Shown: positions 45,060 to 57,200 of the stretch, one piece after another
How positions within the stretch are numbered: the first letter of the stretch is position 1
Layout: each line of letters begins with the position of its first letter
From: Hyperoplus lanceolatus
Taxonomy: Eukaryota > Chordata > Actinopteri > Uranoscopiformes > Ammodytidae
Direction: 5' to 3'
DNA: 64,000 nt
Assembly: GCA_026929865.2 (NCBI GenBank)
Contig: CM049405.1
Location: 20,819,501-20,883,500, forward strand
Notes under the pieces: generated by a model
The model's input: only the letters and a program-made list of their open reading frames with translations
What the model was told of the DNA's origin: nothing
The model's database searches: none
Translations under genes and position numbers: made by a program

Positions 45060-45103
<44 letters not shown>

Positions 45104-45738
45104 TCTCATTCTCTCTATCGGTACTTGCTTAGTTCCTGACAAATTACCATCCTGGAGAGCTTAAAGTTTATTAAATGACAGGGGAAGTTAGATGAATTGT
45201 TAATGCTTCTGCAGACGGAGACCATGAGCAGTGAGAAGGAGGATCTTCTGGCCAGCATGGAGACCATGAGGAGCACAGTGAGGCAGCTGGAAGCCCAAAA
45301 CCAGGAGGTGCAGAGGCAGGCAGCCAGTCTGGACAGAGACCTGGTGGCCGAGAGAGTTATGAAGGAGCAGAAGATCAAGGTAGAAATAAGGCAAACCTGG
45401 TCTTTTACAAATAGTATCCTCATACGACTCAGAGCTTACCCTGCTGTAAGTTTTTGAATGTGGATGTCTTAATATGAATTATACTTTATACACACCCTGA
45501 AAAATCCCTTTGTGTGCGTGTGTCTATGTGTGTGTGTGTGCTTGTCCAGGACTTGTCATCTGCCAGGAAGGAAGTAGAAGAGCTGACAGCCCAGCTACGC
45601 AAGCAGCAGCAGCAGTCTCAGCAGACTGCCCAGGAGCTGGAGCAGCTACGCAAGGTACACACACACACATACACTAACACACCACACACAGTAACACACA
45701 CACTAACACACATTAACAGACACACACACACATTAACA

Positions 45739-45781
<43 letters not shown>

Positions 45782-48217
45782 GAACAAACACACACACAGA
45801 AACAAACACACAGCTTCTTAGGCACTAGTGTCCCTTAGGGCCAGTCCAGTCAAGCGACTGGATGGGTGATGGCCGGCCTGCAGCTACAGCAGCACCTCTC
45901 AGAGAGAGAGAGAGAGCAATTCTAGCCCACAGCACAGGAGCTACTGTTTCTGTTCCATTAGTGGAGACCTACATAGTACAACAGTGTACGTGGAAGATGC
46001 CAGGAGGGCTGACTTTGTCATGTGTCCACACATTGTTAGTACTCTGTGTTTTTGAGGCCGACTCTGATCTTGAGAGTATAGAAAAAAACAGGTAAAGCTT
46101 TATAAATTAAACCAAACCTATATATAAACTTGATTGAATACAGATAATGCTCACGTATGCATACCATATGACTTATCCTTAACTCCCTCTTTGATATGAA
46201 ACATTTCACCTTATGTCTGGAATTATTTAAGTAATTCATTTAAAGGTCAGGTCCTAAACTCTGGTGGGACTTACTTGCACTGTTCTCACTAGTCACGCAC
46301 ACACTTTGAGATGAATAAATCTCTTGGTGAACATGTCACAATGTTAGTGTCACATCATTGTCTTTAATTTAAGTATACTAGTGCAGTGCCCGTAGGAAGC
46401 AGGTCTGCTGTGTGTGTCATTTCAAGCTTTGGTCGCAGCAGCCAATCAAATCAGAGGGAGGCGGGGTTTAGCCGGAGACTACTTCATGCCGCTTCATGCC
46501 CGTCGTTACTGTGGCCTTCAGTGTGCGCATGTATTAGCCGCCAGCATGATATAATTATGATAACTTCTACATATCTGGTCATAACTTCATAATCAATCGA
46601 GGGTGCACACCTTCGTGCCGTGCGCAAGCCATATCCGGAAGCTCAGGCCGATCTGATTAACTGTTAGAGAGATATGCGAGTCACAGACAGACATACAGAC
46701 GTTTTTTGCTTTATAGATAGATCTTAGCTCACCCTAACAGCTTATTTAAGCATTGATTCGCCTCTGTGGATTTATTTTTTGAGTCCAATGATTGTTGACG
46801 AGAGGAATTTAGCTTTAATTCTTGAACCACATCCTTTTTTGTCCTAAACAAATGAAGATAAATGGTTGTGAGATGACGGTATGGCCCTGTTCCGTGGTCT
46901 CATGTTGTCTGTTGACTCTGCCTCCAGGGGGCGCAGCAGAACTCTCTGATGGACATGGAGATGGCCGACTATGAACGCCTGGTGAAAGAACTCAACGCGA
47001 AACTCTCAGACAGAGATGAGTGTGCTGAAGACTTAAAGGCCCAGATTAACACACTGACCAGGAAGGAGGAGACACTCAAACAGGAAATCGGTATGTATGA
47101 GACGTTTGCATTTACACCCACTCTAATACTTAGACAATATCAACCGTGTCAGCTGCTTATGGCTTTAAAATTCTAATTCAATACATTCATAATGCACTCT
47201 GTCCTTTTAATATTGACAAAGTAATCCACATAGACTGTAGGTCTGGTGTTACTGCACAGTTTTTGGAGATCCAGTCCACATGCTCTCATTATTCCTGCAA
47301 AGCTCTAGTGATTGACTGTATACAATGTAACTAAGCGGGTCATTGTTCTCTTTGCATTTGCATTGCTTCCTGTTGCTCTGCATTATCAAGCTGTGCAAAG
47401 AAGAGAAAAAAATCATCTAAAACATTTTATTTGTCTGTGTTTGTGTTTGTGTGTGTGCGTGGGAACATGTGTATATGGGTCTCCAGAGGCTTTGAAGTCC
47501 CAGTTGGACCAGGGGGAGGAGAAGACCTCCAAGATGAAACAGCTGCTGGTGAAGACCAAGAAGGAGTTGGCCGATGCCAAGAAACAGGTCTGTGTGTGTG
47601 TGCATTCATGAGGTGTGTGCTTGCATGCTTTGTGTGTGTGTAAGTGTGTCCCATTGGATTTCCTATAACTGTAAAATTGCTGCCTGATGAATGTTAATAG
47701 TGTTATGCAGCCATGTGTGGGCATGATTGTAGGGCAGGCCTTGAAGATGTTGGGGAATAGTTAATCATTTGTGTGTTTTGCAGTGTATATGGCTCTATGC
47801 ATCTAAATGTTTACTGTGTGTTTTTGTCTGTGTTTGCGTGTGTTTATGCAGGAGAGCTCTCTCATGATGCAGCAGGCCTCTCTGAAAGGAGAGCTGGAAG
47901 CTTACCAGCAGCAGCTAGAAAGCTCCAAGGTAACACAGGCAGCTCATCCTCAGCGATCACCTTTTAATACAATATTGTAATAGTTTTACAGATATTGTAA
48001 TAGTTTTACAGATCATTATTTGCAGTGCACACGTCTCATATCAAAGTGTGTTTAGATTGAGATGTGCAACCTGACGGCCGAGCGCCACCGTCTGCAGGAG
48101 CAGCTGAGGTCTGCCTTGGAACAGCAACAAAGAACCAGCAGCTCCCTGCAGCAGCGCATCAACAGCCTGCAGCAGGAGAGGGACACTGCTAAGGTAGACA
48201 CACATACACACACACAT

Positions 48218-48265
<48 letters not shown>

Positions 48266-51200
48266 TTTTTTATTTATTTTATTTACTTTTTGTTCCGTTT
48301 TGACTGGCTTCCCTCTTTACGCAAACCTCTACAGAACATACAGTATACACACGCACTGACCACTGAAGAGCACATCAGTAGATGTGTTTGTGATGCTGCA
48401 ACTACAGCGCACACTTCCAATTCATTGCATTGATGGTTGCACCAGCCCATGCTCAGTATTTAGAGAGAGCGGTGTTATAAAGAGCAGCAACTTATGACTA
48501 TTTTCATTATTAATCTCTCAAATATTGATTAATAATTTTATCTTTAAAATGGTGAAAAAATTCTCAACTTCCAAGTGCCTAATGTGACAATTTTTAATTG
48601 CTCATTTGTTTCCACAAACATTTAAAAAGGCATTTCATGTACAGTAACATGACATTTCTGCTGCAAATGTATGGTCATTTTGGAGGCTGTTTTTTGCGGT
48701 GCTGTTGAAATATATTGCATTTCATTGAGAGGTGTTTATAATATGTTGTCCACCTAAAAAACAAGATCCTTTATAGGAGTTGTGTAATTTGCTGTCTGCT
48801 CTTGCACCCCTTTCTTTGACTTTCTGTATTCTTCAATCATTACCCTGCCTTTGCTAGACGACTCAAACCACCAGTTATTTTGGAAATATAATGGTTAGGA
48901 GGAGAAATGTACAAGAATAAAGGAAGCTCAGCTGGATCCTCGACCTTTTAGAGATTATTTTTTTGCATTTTTGCACACAAGCAGAAATGCAGACGTTGGA
49001 GAGATAGAGGGAGATATGAGACATTTACCTAATGGTGTTTGTCCAAGGAGGGGTGCGTTGAGCGAGTACAGTGAGTTTGCAGTAGCGGACTGAAAGAGAA
49101 CACTTAGAGAAAATAGGGCCAAGGGGGCCTAACAATATGACGCACAATTCAAACATAATTGGTCAAAAAATTGCTACATACAGGTTTTTTTTTTACCAAC
49201 ACAGTCAAATTATTTCTCTGACGTCATTTTCTCAACCAGTCAAAAAATATATTTTTTCCTTGATAATCAAAATGAGGTTAAACACTTGCATCCCTCTGTA
49301 TGTATGTTATTATGTATTGCAGTGCCTTGCAAAAGTATTCATACCCCTTGGAATTTTCCACATTTTCTCACATTAAAACCACACACGTACATGTATTTTA
49401 TTGGGATTTCATGTGATAGACCAACACACAGTGGTGCATCATTTTGAAGTGGAATGAAAATGAAATATGGTTTTACATTTTTTTTTTAGAAATAAACAAC
49501 TGAAAAGTGTGGCGTGCAAAAGTATTCAGCCCCCCTGAGTCAATACGTTGTAGAACCACCTATCGCTGCATTTACAGCTGCAAATCGATTTGGGTTATGT
49601 CTCCACCACCTTTGCCCATCTACAGACTGACATTTTTGCCCATTCTTCTTTAAAAAATAGCTTCAGCTTCAGATTTAGCATCAGATTGGATGGAGAGCGT
49701 CTGTCAACAGCAATTTTCAAGTCTTTCCAGATATTCTCAATTGTATTGACGTCTGGACTTTGACTGGACCATTCTAACACATGACTATGCTTTGATTTAA
49801 ACCATTCCATAGTAGATCTGGTTGTATTTTTAGGCTAGTTGTCCCTCTGGAAGGTGAACCTCCACCCCAGTCTCAAGTCTTTTGCAGACTCTAACAGGTT
49901 TTCTGTCCTGTATTTGGCTCCATCCATCTTCCCATCAAGTCTAAACAGCTTCCCTCTTCCCTGCTGAAGAAAAGCATCCCCATAGCATGATGCTGCCACC
50001 TCCATGTTTCACGGTGAGGATGGTGTGTATAGGGTGATGTGCTGTGTTAGTTTACGCCACACATTGCATTTTCCATTCAGGCCAAAAACTTTAAGTTAGG
50101 TCTCATCTGAATATGCTGTGTCCCCCACGTGGCTTGTGGCAAGTGTTGGAGGAAGTTGCTCTGGTCAGATGAGACCAAAATTTAAGTTTTTGGCCTTAAC
50201 GCAAAGTGCAATGTGTTGCAGAAAACTAACACTGCACATCACCCTGAACACACCATCCCCACCGTGAAACATGGTGGTGGGAGCATCATGCTGTTGGGGT
50301 CCTGTTCTTCAGCAGGGATAGGGAACCTGGTCAGAGTTGATGGGAAGAAAGATGGAGCCAAATACAGGGCAGAAAAACCTGTTAGAGTGTGCAAAAGACT
50401 TGAGACTGGGGTGGAGGTTCACCTTCCAGAAGGTTAAATACCCTAAACATACAGCCAGATCTACTATGGAATGGTTAAAATCAAAGCATAGTCATGTGTT
50501 AGAATGGCCCAGTCAAAGTCCAGACGTCAATACAATTGAGAATATCTGGAAAGACTTGAAAATTGCTGTTGACAGACGCTCTCCATCCAATCTCATGGTG
50601 AATCTGAAGCTTGAGCTATTTTGCAAAGAAGAATGGACAAAAATATCAGTCTCTAGATGGGCAAAGCTGGTAGAGACATACCCCAATAGACTTTCAGCTG
50701 TTATTGCAGCGATAGGTGGTTCTACAACGTATTGACTCAGAGGGGCTGAATACTTTTGCACGCCACACTTTTCAGTTTTTTATTTCTAAAAAAAAATTTA
50801 AAACCGTATTTCATTTTCATTCCACTTTACAATGATGCACCATTGTGTGTTGGTCTATCACATGAAATCCCAATAAAATAAATGTACGTGTGTAGTTTTA
50901 ATGTGACAAAATGTGGAAAATTCCAAGGGGTATGAATACTTTTGCAAGGCACTGTATATTCATTGTCCAACAGAAACGTTGACTACAAATCTGCACATCT
51001 TTCACAGCCGTCACACTATTTTGCAGTTTTGTTTTCCTGCTGTGCTTCTTACTGTGTGTCCCTGCTTACTCTTTGTGTTGATTCCAGGCTGAGCTTACGG
51101 CAACCACCAATGAGTTTGAGAGTTACAAGGTTCGAGTCCACAATGTGCTCAAACAGCAGAAGAGCAAAACCACTGCGCAGAGTGAAGGAGACAGTAGCAA

Positions 51201-54200
51201 AATAGAGAGGTGAGGACAACACCTGTATGACAAATATGCTTGAAAAGGAAGATGCAGGGAAGACCATCAGAAAGGGTCATGGATGAATTGCATTCTGTCA
51301 TGTTACTTACAGTGGACTGACGTACAGTTGACACGTTTGTATTATTAGATTCGGGCAAAATAACTTTTTGTCAAATCAGTGAATATTTCCTCACAATGAA
51401 CTACCTGTTCCTACTGTGTGTGCGCGCTGGAAAAAAATCCAGTGTCAATACACAGCCTAGGTTCTATAAACAGGCATGATGCTAGCTACGGCAGGTCCCC
51501 TTTGTTTACATACCAGTTTACAGAGCCTGGGCTGTGTTTTATTACCAGATTTTTCTTAGCACACACACAATAAGGACAGGTTGCGGATCGTGAGGAGAGA
51601 TTCACTGATTTTGACAAACTTTATTTTGACCACAAGCTTTCTCTAAAATTGCTGACGCCACCTTTAATTTGAGGGTGACACTGATAATATACATACAGGG
51701 GTAGGGCAAAATACAGGACCAAATCACATGTGGAAGTTCTTTGAATGTTAATGTAATAATTCTAATGAGTCATTTGTGTAAAGAGTCAATATAAATGTGT
51801 GGTGTGTGTGTGTATGTGTCTGGCAGGGAGCAGCTGTCCTCTCAGGTTGAACAGCTGAGGTCCCGGCTGGCAGAGAGCCAGCAGAGCCTCCACAGCAGCA
51901 CAGTGGAGCTGCAGCAGCTCCAGACTGAACATGACACTCTGCTGGAGAGACACAACAAAATCCTCCAGGAAACCATTAGCAAGGAGGCTGAGCTCCGTGA
52001 GAGGTGAGCTGGCTTGACCCCCTCCCCCCTCCCCCCGTCTCATTTACAATTCACCATATTACAGTGTTGATGCAGGCTATGTTCTCTCCCACACAGACAC
52101 TGTTTGCCTCTACTATTCGTTATAACTATATTCTCCATTAGAAGTGTTCCTAATTGGACCAGCAAAAATAGTTTTCAGCTCTTCTTTTCACCTTCCATAT
52201 GGCCACATATAAGCCATTAATAAGTGAGCAGTCTCTAGATTCTTTATTTTAATCTTCTCTGGCTCTGTCTCCACCTGCAGGCTGCTGTCAGTGCAGTCTG
52301 AGAGCGTGTCTCTGCGGGCGGACCTGTCCCAGGCTCAGGCAGACCTGTCTTCACGGCTGGAGGCCCAGAGGCAGACCTACAGGGAGCAGCTGAAGAGGCT
52401 GCAGGACGACCACCGGGCCACTGTGGACACCTTACAGGGCCAGCTGTCCCGCGTCGAGGAGCAACTCTTCAGCCTGCAGAGCCAGAACAGTAAGCATGCA
52501 GGCCGATTACAAACCAGATCCAGTTAAATAATTTATATCGGGCAATAAGAACCCGATACTGGATTTAGGTAGTAGCAGTAGAAAAGGGCGAAATAACAAA
52601 TGTATCTATAATATAACTAAACAACAGAATGATCCAAAAGATGACTGCTCATTAGATAGACTGCAGTAAACTGCATGAATGGAATGGTATAGAGGGATCC
52701 GTCTTTATATAAGTATATTTCATTTCATTTTTCATTTAACTTTTATTTATCCTCGAGAGACCAATTGAGGGGTGACCCTCATTTTCAATGACGTCGAGTT
52801 AAAAACAAATTCAATGGAAAAACAACAATACATAAACAATATTCAATGCAAAAACATCAAATACACAACAACAGGTGAAGAGAGAAAAAAAACAATTGAA
52901 ACATTTACATAGTGGTGAAAAGTGGCAGCAATTAAAATTAAATGGGTATACAGTCTATATATGAGTTTGTTTACTCTATGAGAGGAATGATGGGCGAGAC
53001 AAGAGGAACGTGGTGTTGTTGGTGTGTTTATCAGTGGAGCAGCACTGGGAGCTCATTCATCACCTCCCACACAGCTGCCCCGAGGAGTCAAACAGCAAAT
53101 ACACAGATAGTAATGACTTGGAAAGGAAAGCTTGCGTGCATGCGTGCGTGCGGGCGTGCATGTGTGTGTGTTTTTCTCCTCTGTCCCTTCATTATGGCCA
53201 GGTGTTGGTGACTGTTTCCCGCCTCTCAGTCTGAGCAAACGACTCACTGTGGCATCTGGAGAGCCCCATCATTAGTGGCTCACACATGCACACCGGGGTT
53301 AGCCCGATGATGTACTGTGCACGGCCAATATAAGCTTTAACTGAAAGTCATATTGGAGCCTGATATATTTTGGTATAATGGCTGTTAAAATGCAGAAGGT
53401 TTCAACATCAGTGTGTTGTACTGGTCCCACAGGGCAGGTGGGTCATTAAACTGCTGGCCCTTGGACAATTTTTACAGTCTTTTCTTTTATGAATCAACTG
53501 TAACCTGTAAACAGTAAAAAAGAAAAAAAATCACCATGTACTTTTCAAACAAACTGTCCATAAACGATATTAATTCTAAATGTCGTTGGTGCTAACAATG
53601 ACTGCTCAGTATTTATTGTTGCTTTATATAATGCCCAGGCAAGTCATTCTACTATGAATCAGTCCTGTTTTTTTCCCCCCTCGTACCTATCATCCACCAC
53701 CGCAGCTTGATTGATGTTGAATCTGACCTCTCCCGAGTGTCGAGCCCCCTAACAAATGACACTGACAGCTGCCAACGAGATTTCATCAGTTTAGAACGGC
53801 ACAGATCCTAAAGCTCTCTATAACAAGGTGTGTTGTGACAGGGCTCGGGATGACAATAGGAAGTAGCACGGATACATGCATGTAGCAGGACTTCAGCGTC
53901 TTGCTCTTTTCAGTGAGACGCACAGGGAGAGGAGGTGGAGTACCAGACTGGGGGTGGGAAGGTGAGGGGATTGGTTTTGGTGTCTGGCCTTTTGGTTCAG
54001 TTTCAGGTCCATTAATCACAATTTTCGCTTTTGTCCACCCACTCTCTCAGAGTTCCTCACCCTTCTCCTCACACTTATTGTCATTGTTTACGCCAGCTGC
54101 ACTGGCTAACGCCAGAGTGTGTCTGCTGCCCCCTCATGTGCCAATGAAGTAGGACACTGACTCAGGATTTGGTGTTTAGGGAATGGATTCTGTTTAGTAT

Positions 54201-57200
54201 GGTTAGAAAATTGATCATAGTCCTAAGATATCAAAGGAGACATCACAGCTATCAAAGGAAAAGTCGCTGGAATCGATGACATGAAAGGAGACATCGCTAT
54301 TATCAAAGGAGACATCGAAAAAATGGCTACAGTGGAAGGAGAGGATAACAATGACTAATTAAAATTCATCGGGAAAATTGGATAGCATGTCAGTTGTGCA
54401 AGGTCAATGAATAAGGAGAATGAAAATTGACTGGGTATTGGACTGCAGCTTAACAGACAAAAAAAAATTGCAAAATTGTATTTTTTCTTTCTTTTATTTT
54501 TGACTTTTTCTTTTTTTATTTTCTTTTCTGTGATCAGTAAATGTGTATCTGATTTTGAATCTGATGAAAGTGGGGGCGGGACTCGTTAAGCCTTAGGCTT
54601 CTTCCGTCACCCTTCGGACAACACTAATTTAGATTTATGATGTGAAAGAGATAATTGTGTATTGTGTGGAATTGTCCGAAAGAAAAATAAATAAATAAAT
54701 AAATTTAAAAAAAAAGTAGACATCCCCAAAATAATTTAATTTCAAAGTTTCACCTTTCAAACAAGGAAAGACCAAATTTAACACATTTCTAGTATTGACC
54801 TTATATAAAAAAAAAAGGGTGGTTTTAACTTAGAAAAAGTTAACCAGTTTAAGTTTGTGCAACATGGTAACTGAATATAGTTTAATTCTTTTTATTACAT
54901 TTTCTTTTGTTTAACCTCATATCTGCTTTATCGCAACCTTTTACCTCTTTCAGGTTCAGTGTTGGTCCAGTCTGGCCGGAAGTCCCTGGCCTCGGACCCC
55001 CAGCGCAGAATGACCGATCAGAACCAGGCAGCGCTGGGACTACTGGACCTCCAGTCTATGGCCCGGGAGGAGGGCGAGGGCATGGAGACCACGGAGACTG
55101 AAAGCCCCTCTCCTGCTAGTATGCCCCTGCCCTCTCTGGAGCATCTTCTCACGTCACCAGACCCCAAACAAGGTGCATTTTGTAACACAGGGCTGTACAG
55201 TGCGACAGTTTTGATCACATTTGCTACTGAAATTGATCACGTGCGATGATGAATACACGTCCACTCGCACTAGTGCTAATGTGCAGATGCTGTCTGTTTG
55301 AGACACAGAGGAGTGCTGCACAACACTGCTTAAAGGGCTCTACATTAACACTCTCCAAAGGCGGGTAAATGTAGTCTTAGGCAAGTCAGTTATTGAGTCC
55401 ACCCTCCACTTTGGCTGGTGAAAGATGTGTGCTCGGGACCTGTGCTTGTGCGGTGATTCTAGCGTCTAATATTATACACTTCACCAACGGTAATAAGCGG
55501 AAGGAGACAGTACGCAGTTAAGTTAGCGCGTGTGCAAACAGAACATTTCCTGTGTGTCTTCACATTAAAAGCCTGTTACTAGCAGAACGTGTGTTGACTT
55601 TTATTTTGAAGCCGGTAAGAACAAGTAGTTCGCGCTTCACAGCCCTGCAGTGCGCTAGCTTGAAAATCAACAGCTTCAGCTGCAGAGAGCAGTCAACAGT
55701 AGTCTATTTAAACAAAGTTTTAAATAACTGATAAGCCACTGAAGAACTACTCCCAACACATTCACAACAACCTATTTAACTTATCCTAAATTGTACCAAT
55801 ATGTATACTTATTTATTTAATAGGCTATATGTTTTAAAGTGTGGTTTTAATTAACAGAAGGACATTTAACAAAAATGTTATTATTAATATAATAATTATA
55901 TGTATATACAAAAAATATATAGATATTAATTTTATGGGGAGAAATAATTCTGAATCAGCAAAAAATTGCAATTGACAGGTTAGATTATTTTGTCTAAATT
56001 GCAATCAGTGCACCCCTATTCATTGTTCTACAATTATTAATTGATTAATTGAGAATGTCAAATGAGACCAAGATGACAGGCTAAAAGGTAATTAGAGCGA
56101 AATGCATGGGTTAAGGTTATGCAAGTTTTTGATCATACTTTGTGTGCTACTGAATTTATTTTTGTGCTACTGATTTTTTTTGCTTGCTAGCACCAGTGCT
56201 ACCACCTAAACAGTTATTCACTTTATAAAAGCACCATGTACCCTAGCTCACCGGTGTCAAGAGTACAGGCCCGGTTCTACGGGGGTGCATGAGCATGCAT
56301 TGCACCCTCAAAAAAATTGTTTGCACCCTCAAATGAAAAAAGGAGGGAGTGATTTTTTTTTTTATAAATATGATAAAAATATTGAAATACTTGCTCACAA
56401 AACAAATTGTAATTAACCTTTGACCATTTCCATTAAATACCGCTGTTTTCTGCATTTATTTTGTTCACTAAACCGATAAGATATCATTATTCGACTGGCA
56501 GCTGTGGCTAAGCGAACCCATCTCTACTAGTGCGCTCCGCTCTGCCCCGCCCGCCCACGCCTGAACTATTTCGCTTTCAGCGATTGCAGTGCAATGGTTA
56601 TTCAGCATAAAGTTAAAACACTCGCTCGCCCAAGACTGATGTTAAACCGAAACACAAAAGCCTTGCGCGAGCAAAGCAGTGATTCACCCAGTGAAACATG
56701 GGGTGAGACTGTGACTGTGGGTAACGGTGTCATCACCTTGCCGAGAAGAAAAGCTCTGTGGCTTAACGGCTAAAATGATAACCGGCCACCGGGGATATCA
56801 TGTCCGCTAACGTTGTTCAGGGGAGGCTTCCGCGATCGGATTGCATTTCACGAGCATGAAAACACAGAACCATGTCGGCAAACTGACAGAGCGACGAGAG
56901 AAAATAGAGTGAGCCGCATCCCTCCGTTAGTTTCAGTCTACAGCCGAAAAAAATACAATCACCACTTAAACATGGATATCGTTTAAATAAAGCCTCTTGT
57001 TTTTATGATCATTAGGGCTTTGATGCAAAAAATTTTAGGGCTTTGATGCACATTTTTTCTCAAAATATAAGAAACCTTATTCTCCCCAAAAGAGGTAAAA
57101 ATAACAATTCAGGATGTTGAAACATTGATATATCTCCTAATTGTTAATAGGCTACATATTCCCTTATGATTTAAACATTTAAAGTGTCATAATAGTTCAC

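Larger units (their letters stand above)
43884..45214 (+). other. gcc2 intron 11
   Basis: 1331 bp. CA-rich sequence follows the donor (43889-43934), a SINE occupies 44831-45030, and a CA tract lies at 45064-45101. The rest is unremarkable. Confidence 0.75.
45655..46927 (+). other. gcc2 intron 13
   Basis: 1273 bp. CA-rich start, then a dispersed repeat at about 46370-46725; the remainder is unremarkable. Confidence 0.7.
49320..50954. mobile_element. fold-back Tc1/mariner element: two opposed 791-bp half copies
   Basis: CAGTGCCTTGCAAAAGTATTCA-type ends at 49320 and 50954 (inverted), followed by TA on the right, are Tc1 ends. The inverted similarity does not stop at a normal terminal repeat. 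It continues through 49320-50110 and 50164-50954, each 791 bp, around a 53-bp spacer (50111-50163). Each arm carries the same 3' part of a Tc1 transposase, the left reading minus and the right plus. Arms are similar but not identical (scattered substitutions). The 5' half of the transposase, with its DNA-binding domain, is absent from both. Confidence 0.9.
48194..51087 (+). other. gcc2 intron 17
   Basis: 2.9 kb, the largest gcc2 intron. It contains a CA microsatellite just after the donor (48198-48263) and the 1.6 kb Tc1 palindrome (49320-50954). The rest (48300-49315) is AT-rich with no recognised feature. Confidence 0.75.
52490..54953 (+). other. gcc2 intron 20
   Basis: 2.46 kb. Contains a possible dispersed repeat (52718-52905) and a LINE 3' tail (54227-54704). 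The rest has no recognised feature. Confidence 0.7.

Noticed and set aside
55188..56250. A second hAT element upstream of the clear one in gcc2 intron 21
   Set aside because: CAGGGCTGT at 55188 and ACAGCCCTG at 55638 could be ends, but there is no target duplication and the similarity is too weak to set boundaries. Mentioned only as possible decayed sequence.
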